From positions 186,001 to 250,000 of the forward strand of contig JANQPO010000019.1 of assembly GCA_028289445.1 (NCBI GenBank): a stretch of DNA of 64,000 nt, in the 5' to 3' direction. Every line of letters starts with the position of its first letter. Positions within the stretch are counted from its first letter, which is position 1. The notes below the pieces were generated by a model. The model was not told the DNA's origin. It worked only from the letters and a program-made list of their open reading frames with translations, and ran no database searches. Shown one piece after another: positions 26,972-36,590 of this stretch. The translations under genes were made by a program, and so were the position numbers. The DNA is from Tepidamorphaceae bacterium. GTDB lineage: Bacteria > Pseudomonadota > Alphaproteobacteria > Rhizobiales > JAKSCL01.

Positions 26972-27856
26972 CTATCCTGCGCCGTTTTCGGCAAGCAGCG
27001 CCGTGACAACGTCGCGAAACTCGGCGGCGATGTCGCTACGATCGAGCGCAAAGGCGACATTGGCCTCCAAGAACCCCACCTTGTTGCCGCAATCGAAGCT
27101 CTTGCCGTTGAACTTGACGCCGTAAAAGGCCTGGCTTTCGGCCAGTTTGATCATGGCGTCGGTGAGTTGGATTTCGTTGCCGGCGCCGCGCTCATGCCGG
27201 GCCAAGAGGCCCATGATCTCCGGCTGAAGAATATAGCGGCCGTTGATGAAGAGATTGGAGGGTGCGGCATCGACCGACGGTTTTTCGATCATCTCGGTGA
27301 GACGGTGCCCCTTTCCGGCCGGCTCGCCGAGCCCGACGATGCCGTAGCGGCTGACATGCTCCGGATCGCAAGCCTCCAGCGACAAGACGTTGCCGCCATA
27401 GGCGTCATAGATCTCCATCATCTGTGCCAGACAGCCCGGTTCACCCTTCATCACCATGTCGGGCAAAAGCAGCGCGAATGGTTCGTCGCCGACGATGTCA
27501 CGGGCACACCACACCGCATGGCCAAGGCCAAGGGGCTCTTGCTGGCGCGTGAATGTGGCGGTGCCCGCCACCGGCAAACTCGCGGATAAGGCCTCCAGTT
27601 CGGCCGTCTTGCCCCGCGCCTTCAACGTGCTTTGCAATTCCACCTGGATATCGAAATGGTCCTCAATCACGCCCTTGTTGCGGCCGGTGACGAAGACGAA
27701 ATGCTCGATGCCCGCCGCCCGTGCTTCCTCGACGGCATATTCGATGACCGGCTTGTCGACGACAGTGAGCATTTCCTTTGGGACCGCCTTGGTCGCCGGC
27801 AGGAAACGCGTACCCAGGCCAGCGACGGGAAACACGGCTTTGCGGATTTTCTTCAT
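26972..27856 (-). CDS. galU: UTP-glucose-1-phosphate uridylyltransferase
   Basis: A 294-residue nucleotidyltransferase that makes UDP-glucose from UTP and glucose 1-phosphate. The nucleotide-binding loop is [20 protein letters not shown] near residue 10, followed by the conserved [10 protein letters not shown] and [17 protein letters not shown]. Length and sequence agree with bacterial GalU. The divergent gene 104 bases away is galE, so UDP-glucose and UDP-galactose for envelope polysaccharides are made from one locus. Confidence 0.95.
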   Translation of the reverse strand: MKKIRKAVFPVAGLGTRFLPATKAVPKEMLTVVDKPVIEYAVEEARAAGIEHFVFVTGRNKGVIEDHFDIQVELQSTLKARGKTAELEALSASLPVAGTATFTRQQEPLGLGHAVWCARDIVGDEPFALLLPDMVMKGEPGCLAQMMEIYDAYGGNVLSLEACDPEHVSRYGIVGLGEPAGKGHRLTEMIEKPSVDAAPSNLFINGRYILQPEIMGLLARHERGAGNEIQLTDAMIKLAESQAFYGVKFNGKSFDCGNKVGFLEANVAFALDRSDIAAEFRDVVTALLAENGAG

Positions 27857-27960
27857 AGTTCGTCCGATGCGGTGGCGTCCGGCCCGCTTTGCTTACGCTA
27901 ATGAAAGGGTTTGTGTGAACACTTGACGTGTTATTCATCTGTCTAAGCACTGGACAAAAG

Positions 27961-28953
27961 ATGACCGTACTCGTGACAGGCGGCGCCGGCTATATCGGCA
28001 GCCACATGGTTCTGGAACTGGTCGATCGCGGCGAAGACGTTGTTGTCGTTGATAATTTGTCGACGGGCTTCGACTGGGCGGTGCACGAAAAGGCGACGCT
28101 GGTGTCCGGCGATATCGGCGATCAGGACCTCGTTGAAGCCGTCATTGCCGCTCATGGCGTTAACGCCATCATTCACTTCGCCGGCTCCATTGTCGTTCCC
28201 GATTCGGTGACCGATCCGCTTGGCTACTATTTCAACAACACGGTCAAATCGCGGGCTTTGATCGAATCGGCGGTGCGGTCCGGCGTCCGGCACTTCATCT
28301 TCTCGTCGACCGCGGCCGTTTATGGCATGCCCGACACTATTCCGGTGCCCGAGGACGCCCGGCTCGATCCCATGTCGCCTTACGGCTCCTCGAAGCGCAT
28401 GACCGAAATCATGCTGCGCGATACGGCGGCCGCGCACGACTTCCGCTATGCGGCGCTTCGCTATTTCAATGTCGCGGGCGCCGATCCCGCCGGCCGCAGC
28501 GGTCAATCGACGCCGCGCGCCACCCACCTCATCAAGGTCGCGTGCCAGGCGGCGCTCGGGCATCGCAGCCATCTCGATGTCTTCGGCACGGACTATGACA
28601 CCCGCGATGGCACCTGCATCCGCGATTACATCCACGTCACCGATCTGGTCCGTGCCCACGGCCTGGCGCTCGACTATTTGCGCGATGACGGAGCCGAACT
28701 GGTGGTCAATTGCGGTTATGGTAAAGGCTTCACCGTCACCGAAGTCGCCGAAACGGTGAAGACCGTGTCCGGAGTCGATTTCGAGGTCAAGCTGGCGGAC
28801 CGGCGGCCCGGCGATCCGGCGGAGATTGTCGCCATGGCCGAGCGCATTCGCACCACGCTCGGCTGGTCACCCCGGCACGATGACCTTGAGGGGATCGTCA
28901 AGTCCGCGCTCGACTGGGAACGGCGACTCCATAACAGATCGGCCGCTGCCTAA
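27961..28953 (+). CDS. galE: UDP-glucose 4-epimerase
   Basis: A 330-residue extended short-chain dehydrogenase that interconverts UDP-glucose and UDP-galactose with bound NAD. The start MTVLVTGGAGYIGSHMVLEL gives the family's GxxGxxG motif at residue 8. The catalytic elements are Ser in FSSTAAVYG and Tyr-x3-Lys in SPYGSSKRMTE near residue 145. An upstream ATG would add 11 residues before the first strand and is unlikely. The inverted repeat AACAC-TTGAC-GTGTT at 27918-27932 lies before the start and may be a control site. Confidence 0.95.
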   Translation: MTVLVTGGAGYIGSHMVLELVDRGEDVVVVDNLSTGFDWAVHEKATLVSGDIGDQDLVEAVIAAHGVNAIIHFAGSIVVPDSVTDPLGYYFNNTVKSRALIESAVRSGVRHFIFSSTAAVYGMPDTIPVPEDARLDPMSPYGSSKRMTEIMLRDTAAAHDFRYAALRYFNVAGADPAGRSGQSTPRATHLIKVACQAALGHRSHLDVFGTDYDTRDGTCIRDYIHVTDLVRAHGLALDYLRDDGAELVVNCGYGKGFTVTEVAETVKTVSGVDFEVKLADRRPGDPAEIVAMAERIRTTLGWSPRHDDLEGIVKSALDWERRLHNRSAAA

Positions 28954-29067
28954 CGGATGACTCAATTGTCGGCAACACAGCCGACGCGAAGACGCCGCCA
29001 TACATGTCACGAACCTGGCGGCTCGTACAGCGTAGTCCCATTCATCGACCCAATGGATTGAGGAACG

Positions 29068-30276
29068 ATGCAACGTTCAGCACTCCTGGCAGGCCTGGCG
29101 ATTGGCGCCACGGTCTATGCCACCGATTCCAGCGCCAACAGCTTTGCGCATTGCGTATCCGCCCTGCGTTCGAGCGCGACCGCCTCTGGGGTTTCACAAG
29201 CCGTGTTCGACACCGCGCTACGCGGCGTCAGACCGGATCCAGAGGTCTTGGAAAAAGCGTCTCGCCAGCCCGAATTCACCAAGCCGATTTGGGAGTATTT
29301 GGACGGCGCGGTCTCGGATCGCAGAGTCGCCGACGGGCGAAAGATGAAGCGCCGGTATCGGCGTCAGCTTGCCGCTATCGAAGCGACCTATGGCATTGAT
29401 CGGCATATCCTTTTAGCGATCTGGGGTCTTGAGTCCGCCTACGGCGCGGTGCTCGACAATCCCGAAATCGTCAAGCCGACAATCCGCTCTTTGGCAACAC
29501 TTGCCTGCCAGGGCGGGCGACGCGCGAAGTTTGGCCGCACACAGTTGACGGCAGCCTTACAGATCATTGAACGCGGCGACATCGCCGCTGGCCAGATGAC
29601 CGGCTCCTGGGCGGGCGCGATGGGCCATACGCAGTTCATTCCAACAACCTACAACGCCTATGCCGTCGATTTCACCGGCGACGGTCGGCGCGATATCTGG
29701 CACTCCGTGGGCGACGCGCTCGCCTCAACGGCCAACTACCTCGCCAAATCCGGATGGCGGACCGGCGCGCCATGGGCCTATGAAGTGCGTTTGCCAGCCG
29801 GTTTCGACTTCACGCTCGCGGACGGTGCCGAGGCGCGGCCAATCGCCGCATGGAAGCACGCCGGCATCGTTCACGCCGATGGCTCAAACCTTGATCCAGC
29901 GGGGGGCGACGCGACGTTGGTTTTGCCGGCCGGCGCTAGCGGGCCAGCCTTTCTGCTCTTTAAGAATCATCGTGTTATCCGGCGCTACAACAACGCTTTC
30001 GCCTATGCGCTGGCCATCGGCCATTTGGCGGACCGAATCCGCGGCGACGGCCCGTTTGCAACCCCTTGGCCCCGCGCTGAAACGCCGCTCGATGTCGCTG
30101 AGCGCCGCGAGCTTCAGGCGATTTTGAACCGGCGCGGGTTTTCGGCCGGCGGCATTGACGGTAAGGTGGGTCCCAGGACCAGAAGCGCCGTGCGGGCCTT
30201 TCAACGGTCCGCGGGGTTGGTTGCCGACGGTTACCCATCCCGGTCATTGTTGAAACGACTGCGCGCCGGAGGATGA
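29068..30276 (+). CDS. Lytic murein transglycosylase, MltB family with peptidoglycan-binding domain
   Basis: A 402-residue secreted cell-wall enzyme that cleaves between MurNAc and GlcNAc. After a signal-like N-terminus (LLAGLAIGATVYATDSSANS) comes an SLT_2 domain with the catalytic Glu in IWGLESAYGAVLDN near residue 130 and GAMGHTQFIPTTYNAYAVDF near residue 190. The last 65 residues are a PG_binding_1 repeat, NRRGFSAGGIDGKVGPRTRS. The next gene starts almost directly after the stop, so the two are probably one operon. Confidence 0.92.
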   Translation: MQRSALLAGLAIGATVYATDSSANSFAHCVSALRSSATASGVSQAVFDTALRGVRPDPEVLEKASRQPEFTKPIWEYLDGAVSDRRVADGRKMKRRYRRQLAAIEATYGIDRHILLAIWGLESAYGAVLDNPEIVKPTIRSLATLACQGGRRAKFGRTQLTAALQIIERGDIAAGQMTGSWAGAMGHTQFIPTTYNAYAVDFTGDGRRDIWHSVGDALASTANYLAKSGWRTGAPWAYEVRLPAGFDFTLADGAEARPIAAWKHAGIVHADGSNLDPAGGDATLVLPAGASGPAFLLFKNHRVIRRYNNAFAYALAIGHLADRIRGDGPFATPWPRAETPLDVAERRELQAILNRRGFSAGGIDGKVGPRTRSAVRAFQRSAGLVADGYPSRSLLKRLRAGG

Positions 30277-30279
30277 GCG

Positions 30280-31545
30280 ATGGCACTTGGCATGTGCCGC
30301 GGATCGACGTTGATGATCGCGTTGGCGGCGTTTTGCATTGCCCTCTTCGCTCCGCTGGACGGTTCGCCAACGTCGGGCGAAGCCATCGCGCAGGAAAAGA
30401 AACGCGGCAACATCTTCCGAAACCTGTTCAAACGCCGCGACGCGCCACGTCCGTCGCGCGAGGTCGGCAAGCGCAGTACCAAGAAACGCGCGACCAAACG
30501 TCGTGCGAAGCGCAAGATTGTCGTTCGCCAGCGTTCGACCAAGCGCCGTTCAACGGCGCGCCGTAGCTCGAACCCGGCAGCGCGGCAAACGGCCCGGCGC
30601 GTGGTCGCGACGCCGAACAAAAGCGAAGACGCCCGCGTTATATTGGTGATTGGCGACTTCCTGGCTGCCGGCCTGGCGCGCGGTCTGCGCAATACCTATG
30701 CCGATAATCCGACGATCGTTGTGATCGATCGGTCCATGCCATCGTCCGGTCTCGTGCGCGCGGACCATTTCGACTGGCAGGCCCGCGCCGAGGAGTTCTT
30801 AACCACCGAGAAGCGGGTCGACCTCGTGGCGGTCGTCGTCGGTGCCAATGACGGCCAGGCCTTCCGTCGACCGCCGATCACATTCGGCGCGGAGGAATGG
30901 TCGGCGGCTTACAAAGAACGGGCGACGACCCTGATGCGTTCCATCGTCTCGGCCGGGAAGCCGGTGGTTTGGGTCGGCGTGCCGTCGATGCAAAAATCCT
31001 CTTTGTCGCGAAAGATCGCGTTTTTGAACGACGTTCAACAGCAGGCTGCCGGCGAGGTGCCCGGCGTCACCTATGTGGACATTTGGGACGGTTTTGCCGA
31101 CGAGAACGGCCGCTATGTGTCAACCGGCCCGGACGAGAAAGGCCAAGTTCGGCGACTGCGGACAAGCGATGGCATCAATCTCGCTTCGGCCGGCCGCAGT
31201 AAGATCGCGTTCTACGCGCAGCAGGAAATCGACAAACTGCTCGGCTCGGTCTCGGCGATCGCGGCATTGCAGGTCGCGCCCGGTCAGGCTGGCCCGGATG
31301 CCGCTCGGCCCGTGCGCCCCGATGTGTGGGAGATGGTGCTGACTGGCGAGTCGGAGACCCCCGGTGCACCCGTCGCGCTTGCGGGCGCCAAACCAGATGC
31401 GCCGACCGATCTGAAGCCGAGAGAAGGCGATGTCGACGCCGACATTGTCTCAAAGCGACTCCGCGACGGCCTGCCGCCGACTGCCCGGTCCGGTCGGGTC
31501 GACGAATTCACCGGCGGTGTGGACGAGGCACTTCCCCGGCTTTGA
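30280..31545 (+). CDS. DUF459 protein, SGNH-hydrolase-like fold without canonical catalytic residues
   Basis: A 421-residue exported protein. After an N-terminal hydrophobic segment (TLMIALAAFCIALFAPL) comes a very basic stretch, about residues 45-105, rich in Lys, Arg and Ser, then a DUF459 domain. The domain shows SGNH-like blocks: VILVIGDFLAAGLARGL, VVVGANDGQ and DGINLASAGRSK. In active SGNH enzymes block I has Ser after GD and block V has His in D-x-x-H; here these are Phe and Asn, so hydrolase activity is doubtful. The acidic, Pro/Ala-rich tail may be flexible. It follows the transglycosylase gene with GGAGGA at its start, suggesting a cell-envelope role. Confidence 0.85.
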   Translation: MALGMCRGSTLMIALAAFCIALFAPLDGSPTSGEAIAQEKKRGNIFRNLFKRRDAPRPSREVGKRSTKKRATKRRAKRKIVVRQRSTKRRSTARRSSNPAARQTARRVVATPNKSEDARVILVIGDFLAAGLARGLRNTYADNPTIVVIDRSMPSSGLVRADHFDWQARAEEFLTTEKRVDLVAVVVGANDGQAFRRPPITFGAEEWSAAYKERATTLMRSIVSAGKPVVWVGVPSMQKSSLSRKIAFLNDVQQQAAGEVPGVTYVDIWDGFADENGRYVSTGPDEKGQVRRLRTSDGINLASAGRSKIAFYAQQEIDKLLGSVSAIAALQVAPGQAGPDAARPVRPDVWEMVLTGESETPGAPVALAGAKPDAPTDLKPREGDVDADIVSKRLRDGLPPTARSGRVDEFTGGVDEALPRL

Positions 31546-31550
31546 CTTTG

Positions 31551-31596
31551 AGCATGGTCTTGTCCGAAAACCGCGCGCACTTTTCGGGACCATGCA
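31551..31596. repeat. Palindromic intergenic element of rhizobial type
   Basis: The outer arms GCATGGTC (31552-31559) and GACCATGC (31588-31595) and inner arms CCGAAAA (31564-31570) and TTTTCGG (31581-31587) form a long two-part hairpin that exactly fills the gap between two convergent genes. The pattern closely resembles short palindromes repeated many times in rhizobial genomes, as I recall them. Here it probably also serves as a two-way terminator. Confidence 0.65.
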
Positions 31597-32037
31597 TTAA
31601 CCGCCTTCTGGGATTGTTACCACCGACAGTGTTACCACGGTGCGCGAGACGTGCGTCTCGGTTCCATCGCTCACGGCGAACACGTCGGATTCCGCGACGC
31701 AAAGCGTGCGCCCCGGCTTTAGCACCCGAGCGCGGCAGACAAGCGCATCTCCCTTGGCTGGCCGCAGCAGATTGATCTTGAACTCGGCCGTCAGCACGGC
31801 CTGACCGGGGTCCAACAACGTCGTGGCCGCACAGCCGGCGGAATGATCGGCCATGGTCGCCTGCACGCCGGCATGGACGAACCCGTGATGCTGGCAATGG
31901 CGTTTCTTGACCGTCAGTCGAGTCTCGACAAAGCCGGGCTCGACGCGCGTCAGTTCGTAGCCGATATCGGCAACGAAGGGGGCCTGGTGGAAAATGGCCT
32001 TTGTGATCGCGATCGGATCCGTCGCCGGCTGGGTCAT
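31597..32037 (-). CDS. PaaI-like hotdog thioesterase
   Basis: A 146-residue single hotdog-fold protein, probably an acyl- or aryl-CoA thioesterase. The start MTQPATDPIA overlaps the upstream transporter gene by four bases (ATGA). The active-site region reads HHGFVHAGVQATMADHSAGC, where HAGV and the following Asp on the long helix match PaaI-type enzymes. The KINLLRPAKGDALVCRA strand is also typical. The acyl substrate is unknown; coupling to an EamA transporter offers no strong hint. Confidence 0.85.
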   Translation of the reverse strand: MTQPATDPIAITKAIFHQAPFVADIGYELTRVEPGFVETRLTVKKRHCQHHGFVHAGVQATMADHSAGCAATTLLDPGQAVLTAEFKINLLRPAKGDALVCRARVLKPGRTLCVAESDVFAVSDGTETHVSRTVVTLSVVTIPEGG

Positions 32038-32990
32038 GACAGTCTCTTTTGGAGTGTCCAGACCACGATGGCGTTGCCGGCGAGCACGAGTGTCAGGCCG
32101 ATCAAGGACGTCATCGTCCATCGATAGTCTTCCAAAACGCTTGAAATCAGCAAGGCGACGACTGGAAACATCACGGTCAAATAGCCGGCGCGGCCGGCGC
32201 CGATGCGGCCCAAAAGCGTGAGATAGGCCGCAAAAGCGACGACGGATGAAAAGACCGAGAGCCATAACAGCGAGCCAACATAGGGAACGCTCCACTCGAA
32301 CGTTACGGGCAAGCCCCGCAAGGCGACGAACGCCGCCATCCAGACGACGCCCCACGCCATGCCCCAGGCGTTTGCCTCAGCGACCGGAATCCCGGCGGCC
32401 TGCGTACGAGCGGAGATCATATTGCCGGCGACGAACAGGCAGTTCCCAAAGATGCATAGGCCGACAGCGCCCAGCACCGGACCGTTGATCGCCTGCCCGG
32501 CGATCTGCGGCCAGAAGATCGTTGCGATGCCGCTCACGCCAAGACCCGCCGCAAACAGCACGCGGGGGTCGGGACGGGTGCGCGCAAGCACTGCGGCGAC
32601 AAGCGTGTTCATGATCGAGACCAGGGAGAATAAAACGGCCAGATAGCCGGACGGAATCGTGTCCGACGCGTGGTAGAAGCACAGGAAATTGAAGGAGAAC
32701 ATCATCGCGCCCATGGTCGCGAACCGCAGATGGGCGGATATCGGAAAGCGGGCCTTGCGCCCGCGCAGAACCACCCAAGCCGCCATGACAGCCGCCGCGA
32801 TCCCGAAGCGATAGAGAATGGAGACCTCTTCGGCGACGCCGGCCGCCGCATTGATCTTCAATGCATACCAGCTTGTTCCCCAGGCAAAGAGCGTTGCGGC
32901 GAACAATCCGAGATTGACGCCGCCTGGAGCGGACAGGTTCCGGTCCGGCGGGCGTGTTGGGGGCGCAAGGGATGCTACTTGATCGGTCAT
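32034..32990 (-). CDS. EamA/DMT-family membrane transporter
   Basis: A 318-residue protein with ten predicted membrane helices arranged as two EamA repeats (about residues 25-155 and 170-305). The motif LFAATLFAWGTSWYALKINA at the first helix and GAVGLCIFGNCLFVAGNMIS at the start of the second repeat are typical of drug/metabolite transporters. These usually export amino acids, nucleobases or other metabolites. It overlaps the thioesterase gene by four bases. The substrate cannot be told. Confidence 0.88.
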   Translation of the reverse strand: MTDQVASLAPPTRPPDRNLSAPGGVNLGLFAATLFAWGTSWYALKINAAAGVAEEVSILYRFGIAAAVMAAWVVLRGRKARFPISAHLRFATMGAMMFSFNFLCFYHASDTIPSGYLAVLFSLVSIMNTLVAAVLARTRPDPRVLFAAGLGVSGIATIFWPQIAGQAINGPVLGAVGLCIFGNCLFVAGNMISARTQAAGIPVAEANAWGMAWGVVWMAAFVALRGLPVTFEWSVPYVGSLLWLSVFSSVVAFAAYLTLLGRIGAGRAGYLTVMFPVVALLISSVLEDYRWTMTSLIGLTLVLAGNAIVVWTLQKRLS

Positions 32991-33068
32991 GACACGACTT
33001 GGTCGTAAGGCGCGACACCTTGCCCAGCAAACCTCGCCCTGTCCAATCGCTAAGTTTGATCTATTCGA

Positions 33069-34445
33069 TCAATAGGCGTGATCGCGAAAGAGCCGTGTGA
33101 TGTCGCCCTTCCAGGGGCCGTTATAAAGATCCAGGAGGTCGCAGGCCGGTGTCTTGCCGGTGGCGACGCTGTCTTCGAGCGCAAACAGATAGCGCGTTTC
33201 GTCCTCGCCGGTGCCGTCAAGATTACGCCGGCGCGCAAGTCCCTCGCGGGCGATATCGACGGCCGCGTCGGCGATCTCCAATACGCCGCGGCCCGCGACA
33301 TGCGCCGAGAAGCCCTTTGTCGACACATCCTCCCGCAACGCAGCTAGGTCGTCGACCGACCAATCCTTGACCAGATCGTAGGCGGCGTCGAGGCAAGCTT
33401 TGTCGTAGACGATGCCGGTCCAAAACGCCGGCAGCGCGCAAAGCCGCCGCCAAGGACCACCGTCGGCACCGCGCATCTCAATGAACTGCTTCAGCCGAAC
33501 CTCGGGAAACAGCGTGGTGAGATGATCCTCCCAATCGCCAAGGGTCGGCTCGACGCCTGGAAGCTCATCGCGCAAGGCGCCATCCAGATATTGCCGGAAA
33601 GTCACATGCGTGGCGCGATGGTAATGGCCGTTCCGCGTTACGAAATACATGGGCACGTCGAGGGCATAGTCGGCGTAGCGCTCATAGCCGAACCCATCCT
33701 CGAAGACGAACGGCAGTTGGCCCGTGCGGTCCGGATCGACATCGGTCCAGATCGCGGCACGCAGCGACAGATGACCGTTGGGTTTGCCCTCGGTAAAGGG
33801 TGAGTTGGCAAATAGCGCCGTCACGATCGGCTGGAGCGCGATCCCGACCCGCATGATCTTGACCATGTCGGCTTCCGACGCGAAGTCGAGATTGACCTGC
33901 ACCGTGGCCGTGCGAAACATCATGTCGAGGCCACGCGACCCCTTTTCCGGCATATAGGCGCGCATGATATTGTAGCGGCCCTTGGGCATGATCGGCGTGT
34001 CGGCGAGGGTCCAAAGTGGCGAGAAGCCCATGCCGAGAAAACCGATACCGATCGGTTCGGCAACGTCGCGCACCTGGGCCAGATGGGTGTGGACCTCAGA
34101 ACAGGTCTGGTGCAGCGTCGCCAGCGGCGCGCCGGACAACTCGAACTGTCCCCCCGGCTCCAGCGAGACCGAAGCACCGGTGTTCGGATCCTTTAGGCCG
34201 ATGATGGTTTCGCCTTCCATGACCGGCGTCCAAACGAAACGATCGCGCAAACCTTCCAGCATCGCGCGCACGCCGGCTTCGCCCTCATAGGCGAGCGGTG
34301 ACAGGTCCGCCGTGTGGAACCCGAATTTTTCGTGTTCGGTGCCAATCCGCCAGTCTTTGGAATCGGGCTTGGCGCCATCCTCCAGCCATTCGACGAGCTG
34401 GGCGTGGTTTTCGATCGGTGCTGTCGCCAAAGACGCCGTGGACAT
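33069..34445 (-). CDS. gshA: Glutamate-cysteine ligase (alphaproteobacterial/plant type)
   Basis: A 458-residue enzyme for the first step of glutathione synthesis, ATP-dependent joining of glutamate and cysteine. Recognisable blocks are WRIGTEHEKFGFH near residue 32 (ATP/metal-binding Glu), SLEPGGQFELSGAPL near residue 94, and RTATVQVNLDFASEADMV near residue 180. These define the GCS2-like type of alphaproteobacteria and plants rather than E. coli GshA. Length is as expected. A gamma-glutamyltransferase gene lies 5 kb away, but gshB is not in the window. Confidence 0.94.
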   Translation of the reverse strand: MSTASLATAPIENHAQLVEWLEDGAKPDSKDWRIGTEHEKFGFHTADLSPLAYEGEAGVRAMLEGLRDRFVWTPVMEGETIIGLKDPNTGASVSLEPGGQFELSGAPLATLHQTCSEVHTHLAQVRDVAEPIGIGFLGMGFSPLWTLADTPIMPKGRYNIMRAYMPEKGSRGLDMMFRTATVQVNLDFASEADMVKIMRVGIALQPIVTALFANSPFTEGKPNGHLSLRAAIWTDVDPDRTGQLPFVFEDGFGYERYADYALDVPMYFVTRNGHYHRATHVTFRQYLDGALRDELPGVEPTLGDWEDHLTTLFPEVRLKQFIEMRGADGGPWRRLCALPAFWTGIVYDKACLDAAYDLVKDWSVDDLAALREDVSTKGFSAHVAGRGVLEIADAAVDIAREGLARRRNLDGTGEDETRYLFALEDSVATGKTPACDLLDLYNGPWKGDITRLFRDHAY

Positions 34446-34538
34446 GATCGCCTCTCACGTGGTCCGGCATTCGGCGGCCGGAAAATCGGCGCGGACCCTA
34501 ACGATGTGTCGGTGCATTAGCAATCGCCGACATTCGCC

Positions 34539-35228
34539 TCAAGCGCTCGTGATCAACGCCGGCAGCTCGTCGAGCGATGCGATGACCGCCTTCGGCTCGC
34601 CGGGTAGGCGTTCCGGCGGCAGACCGAACCTGTTCAGCCAGACGGTGCGAAAGCCATAGGCCGCCGATGCCCAAGCGTCCCAGCCATTGCAGGAGACGAA
34701 CGCCATCTCCGACGCCCGAACACCGAACCGGCCCTCCGCCAGGGCGTAGACCACGCCGTCGGGCTTAAAGACGTGGGCATCGGCGACCGAGAGCACAGCA
34801 TCGAGATGCGCGTCGGCGCCCGACGACGATACGGCGGCGCTCAGCATGTCCTTCGATCCGTTGGAGAGGATGCCGGTGCGCATCCCGGCCGCCTTCAGCC
34901 GTTCCAACGTCGAAATGGCATCGGGATAAGCGTCAAGCTCGAAGTAAAGGTCCAAAAGGCGCTTGCGCAAGTCCGGATCGGCGAGATCGAGGGCTTCCAG
35001 GGCATAGTCGAGTCCGTCCTGGGTGACCGTCCAGAAGTCGACATAGTGTCCCATCAGGCTGCGCAGCCAGGAATACTGCAACTGCTTCTCGCGCCACAAT
35101 TTGCCAAGGGCGTCCGCCTTGGCGTCATCGCCCATCGTTTCGGCCGCCTTTGCCGTCGGTGCATGGATATCGAACAGTGTCCCATAGGCGTCGAACACCA
35201 CCGCCTGAACTGGCCCGATCCCGGTCAT
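34539..35228 (-). CDS. Haloacid dehalogenase, type II
   Basis: A 229-residue HAD-superfamily hydrolase. The nucleophile motif is AVVFDAYGTLFDIHAPT near residue 10, motif II is GILSNGSKDML near residue 118, and the end of the core reads MAFVSCNGWDAWASAAYGF, with WDAWAS typical of L-2-haloacid dehalogenases. These enzymes hydrolyse L-2-haloacids to D-2-hydroxyacids through an aspartyl ester. Whether haloacids are its natural substrate here is unknown. It is divergent from the nitrile hydratase operon. Confidence 0.85.
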   Translation of the reverse strand: MTGIGPVQAVVFDAYGTLFDIHAPTAKAAETMGDDAKADALGKLWREKQLQYSWLRSLMGHYVDFWTVTQDGLDYALEALDLADPDLRKRLLDLYFELDAYPDAISTLERLKAAGMRTGILSNGSKDMLSAAVSSSGADAHLDAVLSVADAHVFKPDGVVYALAEGRFGVRASEMAFVSCNGWDAWASAAYGFRTVWLNRFGLPPERLPGEPKAVIASLDELPALITSA

Positions 35229-35313
35229 GGCTCCACCCCGTCTTCCGCCGCTTTTTTCTTGGTTGCTATAACGCTAAGCTCCCTGGGCCTGGATTGAAAG
35301 GGCAGCGGCTGAC

Positions 35314-35937
35314 ATGGCCCATCGTCACGACACCGATCACGGATCGCATATGAGCGCGCTTGAAGCGCGGGTCAGGGCGCTTGAAACCGTCTTGACCGAG
35401 AAGGGCTACATTGATCCGGCGGCGCTCGATGTCATCATCGACACCTATGAAACGAAGATCGGCCCGCGCAACGGCGCCAAAGTCGTTGCCAAGGCCTGGC
35501 TCGATCCGTCCTATCGCGATGCGCTTCAAGAGAATGCAACGGAGGCGATCGCTTCTCTCGGATTCACCGGACGCCAGGGCGAGCATATGGTGGCTCTGGA
35601 GAATGGCGATGGCGTTCACAACATGGTCGTGTGCACGCTGTGCTCCTGCTATCCCTGGCCGGTATTGGGCCTGCCGCCGGTCTGGTACAAATCAGCGCCC
35701 TACCGCGCCCGCGCCGTCCAGGACCCGCGCGGGGTTCTGGCCGATTTCGGCATCGCGCTGCCCGAAGAGACCGACATCCGCGTCTGGGATTCAACGGCCG
35801 AAATTCGCTATCTCGTCATCCCCGAACGGCCGGACGGGACGGAGGGTTGGAGCGAGGAACAGCTTGCCGCCCTGGTCACGCGCGATTCGATGATCGGCAC
35901 CGGTCTGGCGCTTGCGCCGGAAGCGGCAGGCGCATGA
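35314..35937 (+). CDS. nthA: Nitrile hydratase alpha subunit, cobalt type
   Basis: A 207-residue subunit of the enzyme that hydrates nitriles to amides. The metal site is [20 protein letters not shown], with Cys107, Cys110 and Cys112; Thr108 between the first two cysteines is the mark of cobalt enzymes (Ser in iron enzymes). The two later cysteines are oxidised in mature enzymes. The N-terminus [13 protein letters not shown] is His-rich, which may bind metal but is not part of the known site. The gene overlaps the beta-subunit gene by four bases. Confidence 0.95.
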   Translation: MAHRHDTDHGSHMSALEARVRALETVLTEKGYIDPAALDVIIDTYETKIGPRNGAKVVAKAWLDPSYRDALQENATEAIASLGFTGRQGEHMVALENGDGVHNMVVCTLCSCYPWPVLGLPPVWYKSAPYRARAVQDPRGVLADFGIALPEETDIRVWDSTAEIRYLVIPERPDGTEGWSEEQLAALVTRDSMIGTGLALAPEAAGA

Positions 35938-36590
35938 AGGGCGCACAGGACCTGGGCGGCCGCCACGGCTTCGGGCCAGTGGTCCCGGAAGCCGACGAGC
36001 CGCCCTTTCATGCCGAGTGGGAGAAGCGTGCCCTTGCTCTGGTGGTTGCAATGGGGGCAACGGGATCATGGCCGCTTGATACATCGCGTCATGCGCGGGA
36101 GTCTCTGCCGCCGGCGGATTATCTGGCGTCCAGCTATTACGAGATCTGGCTGGCCGGCCTTGAAAAGCTTCTGACTGAACATGGTTTGGCTACGGCGGAC
36201 GAAATCGAGAGCGGCGCCGTGTCCGTTGCAGCAAAGCCAGTCGCGCGCGTGCTGGCCGGCGAGAATACGGCCAATGCACTTGCCTCCAGTGGGTCCTATG
36301 ACCGACCGACGGATGCAAAGCCTCGCTTCTCAGTGAGCGACTCCGTGCAGACCCGTCTCACCAATCCGCCGACCCACACGCGGCTTCCGTCCTACGCCAT
36401 GGGCCGCACCGGCTCGATTCACGCCGTGCACGGCTTTCACGTCTTCCCCGATGCGAACGCCCATGGCGGCGGCGAGGACCCGCAATGGCTCTATAGCGTC
36501 CGGTTCGCGGCAGAGGACCTTTGGGGTGCCGAGACGACGGCCGCCGATGTCTTCATCGATCTGTGGGAGCCCTACCTTGAGCCAGCGTGA
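35934..36590 (+). CDS. nthB: Nitrile hydratase beta subunit
   Basis: A 218-residue beta subunit. The start [20 protein letters not shown] is the family's characteristic N-terminus (D-x-GG-x-x-G-FG-x-V) and overlaps the alpha stop (ATGA). The C-terminal SH3-like barrel is visible as [20 protein letters not shown] and ending with [19 protein letters not shown]. An earlier in-frame start inside nthA is not plausible. Alpha and beta form the active heterodimer, in which the beta subunit helps to form the active-site pocket. Confidence 0.95.
   Translation: MKGAQDLGGRHGFGPVVPEADEPPFHAEWEKRALALVVAMGATGSWPLDTSRHARESLPPADYLASSYYEIWLAGLEKLLTEHGLATADEIESGAVSVAAKPVARVLAGENTANALASSGSYDRPTDAKPRFSVSDSVQTRLTNPPTHTRLPSYAMGRTGSIHAVHGFHVFPDANAHGGGEDPQWLYSVRFAAEDLWGAETTAADVFIDLWEPYLEPA

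Noticed and set aside
36451-36576. Upstream extension of the nitrile hydratase activator to an ATG
   Set aside because: The 42 extra residues lie entirely inside nthB in another frame and read as Arg/Ser-rich non-protein; the family start aligns with the TTG at 36577.
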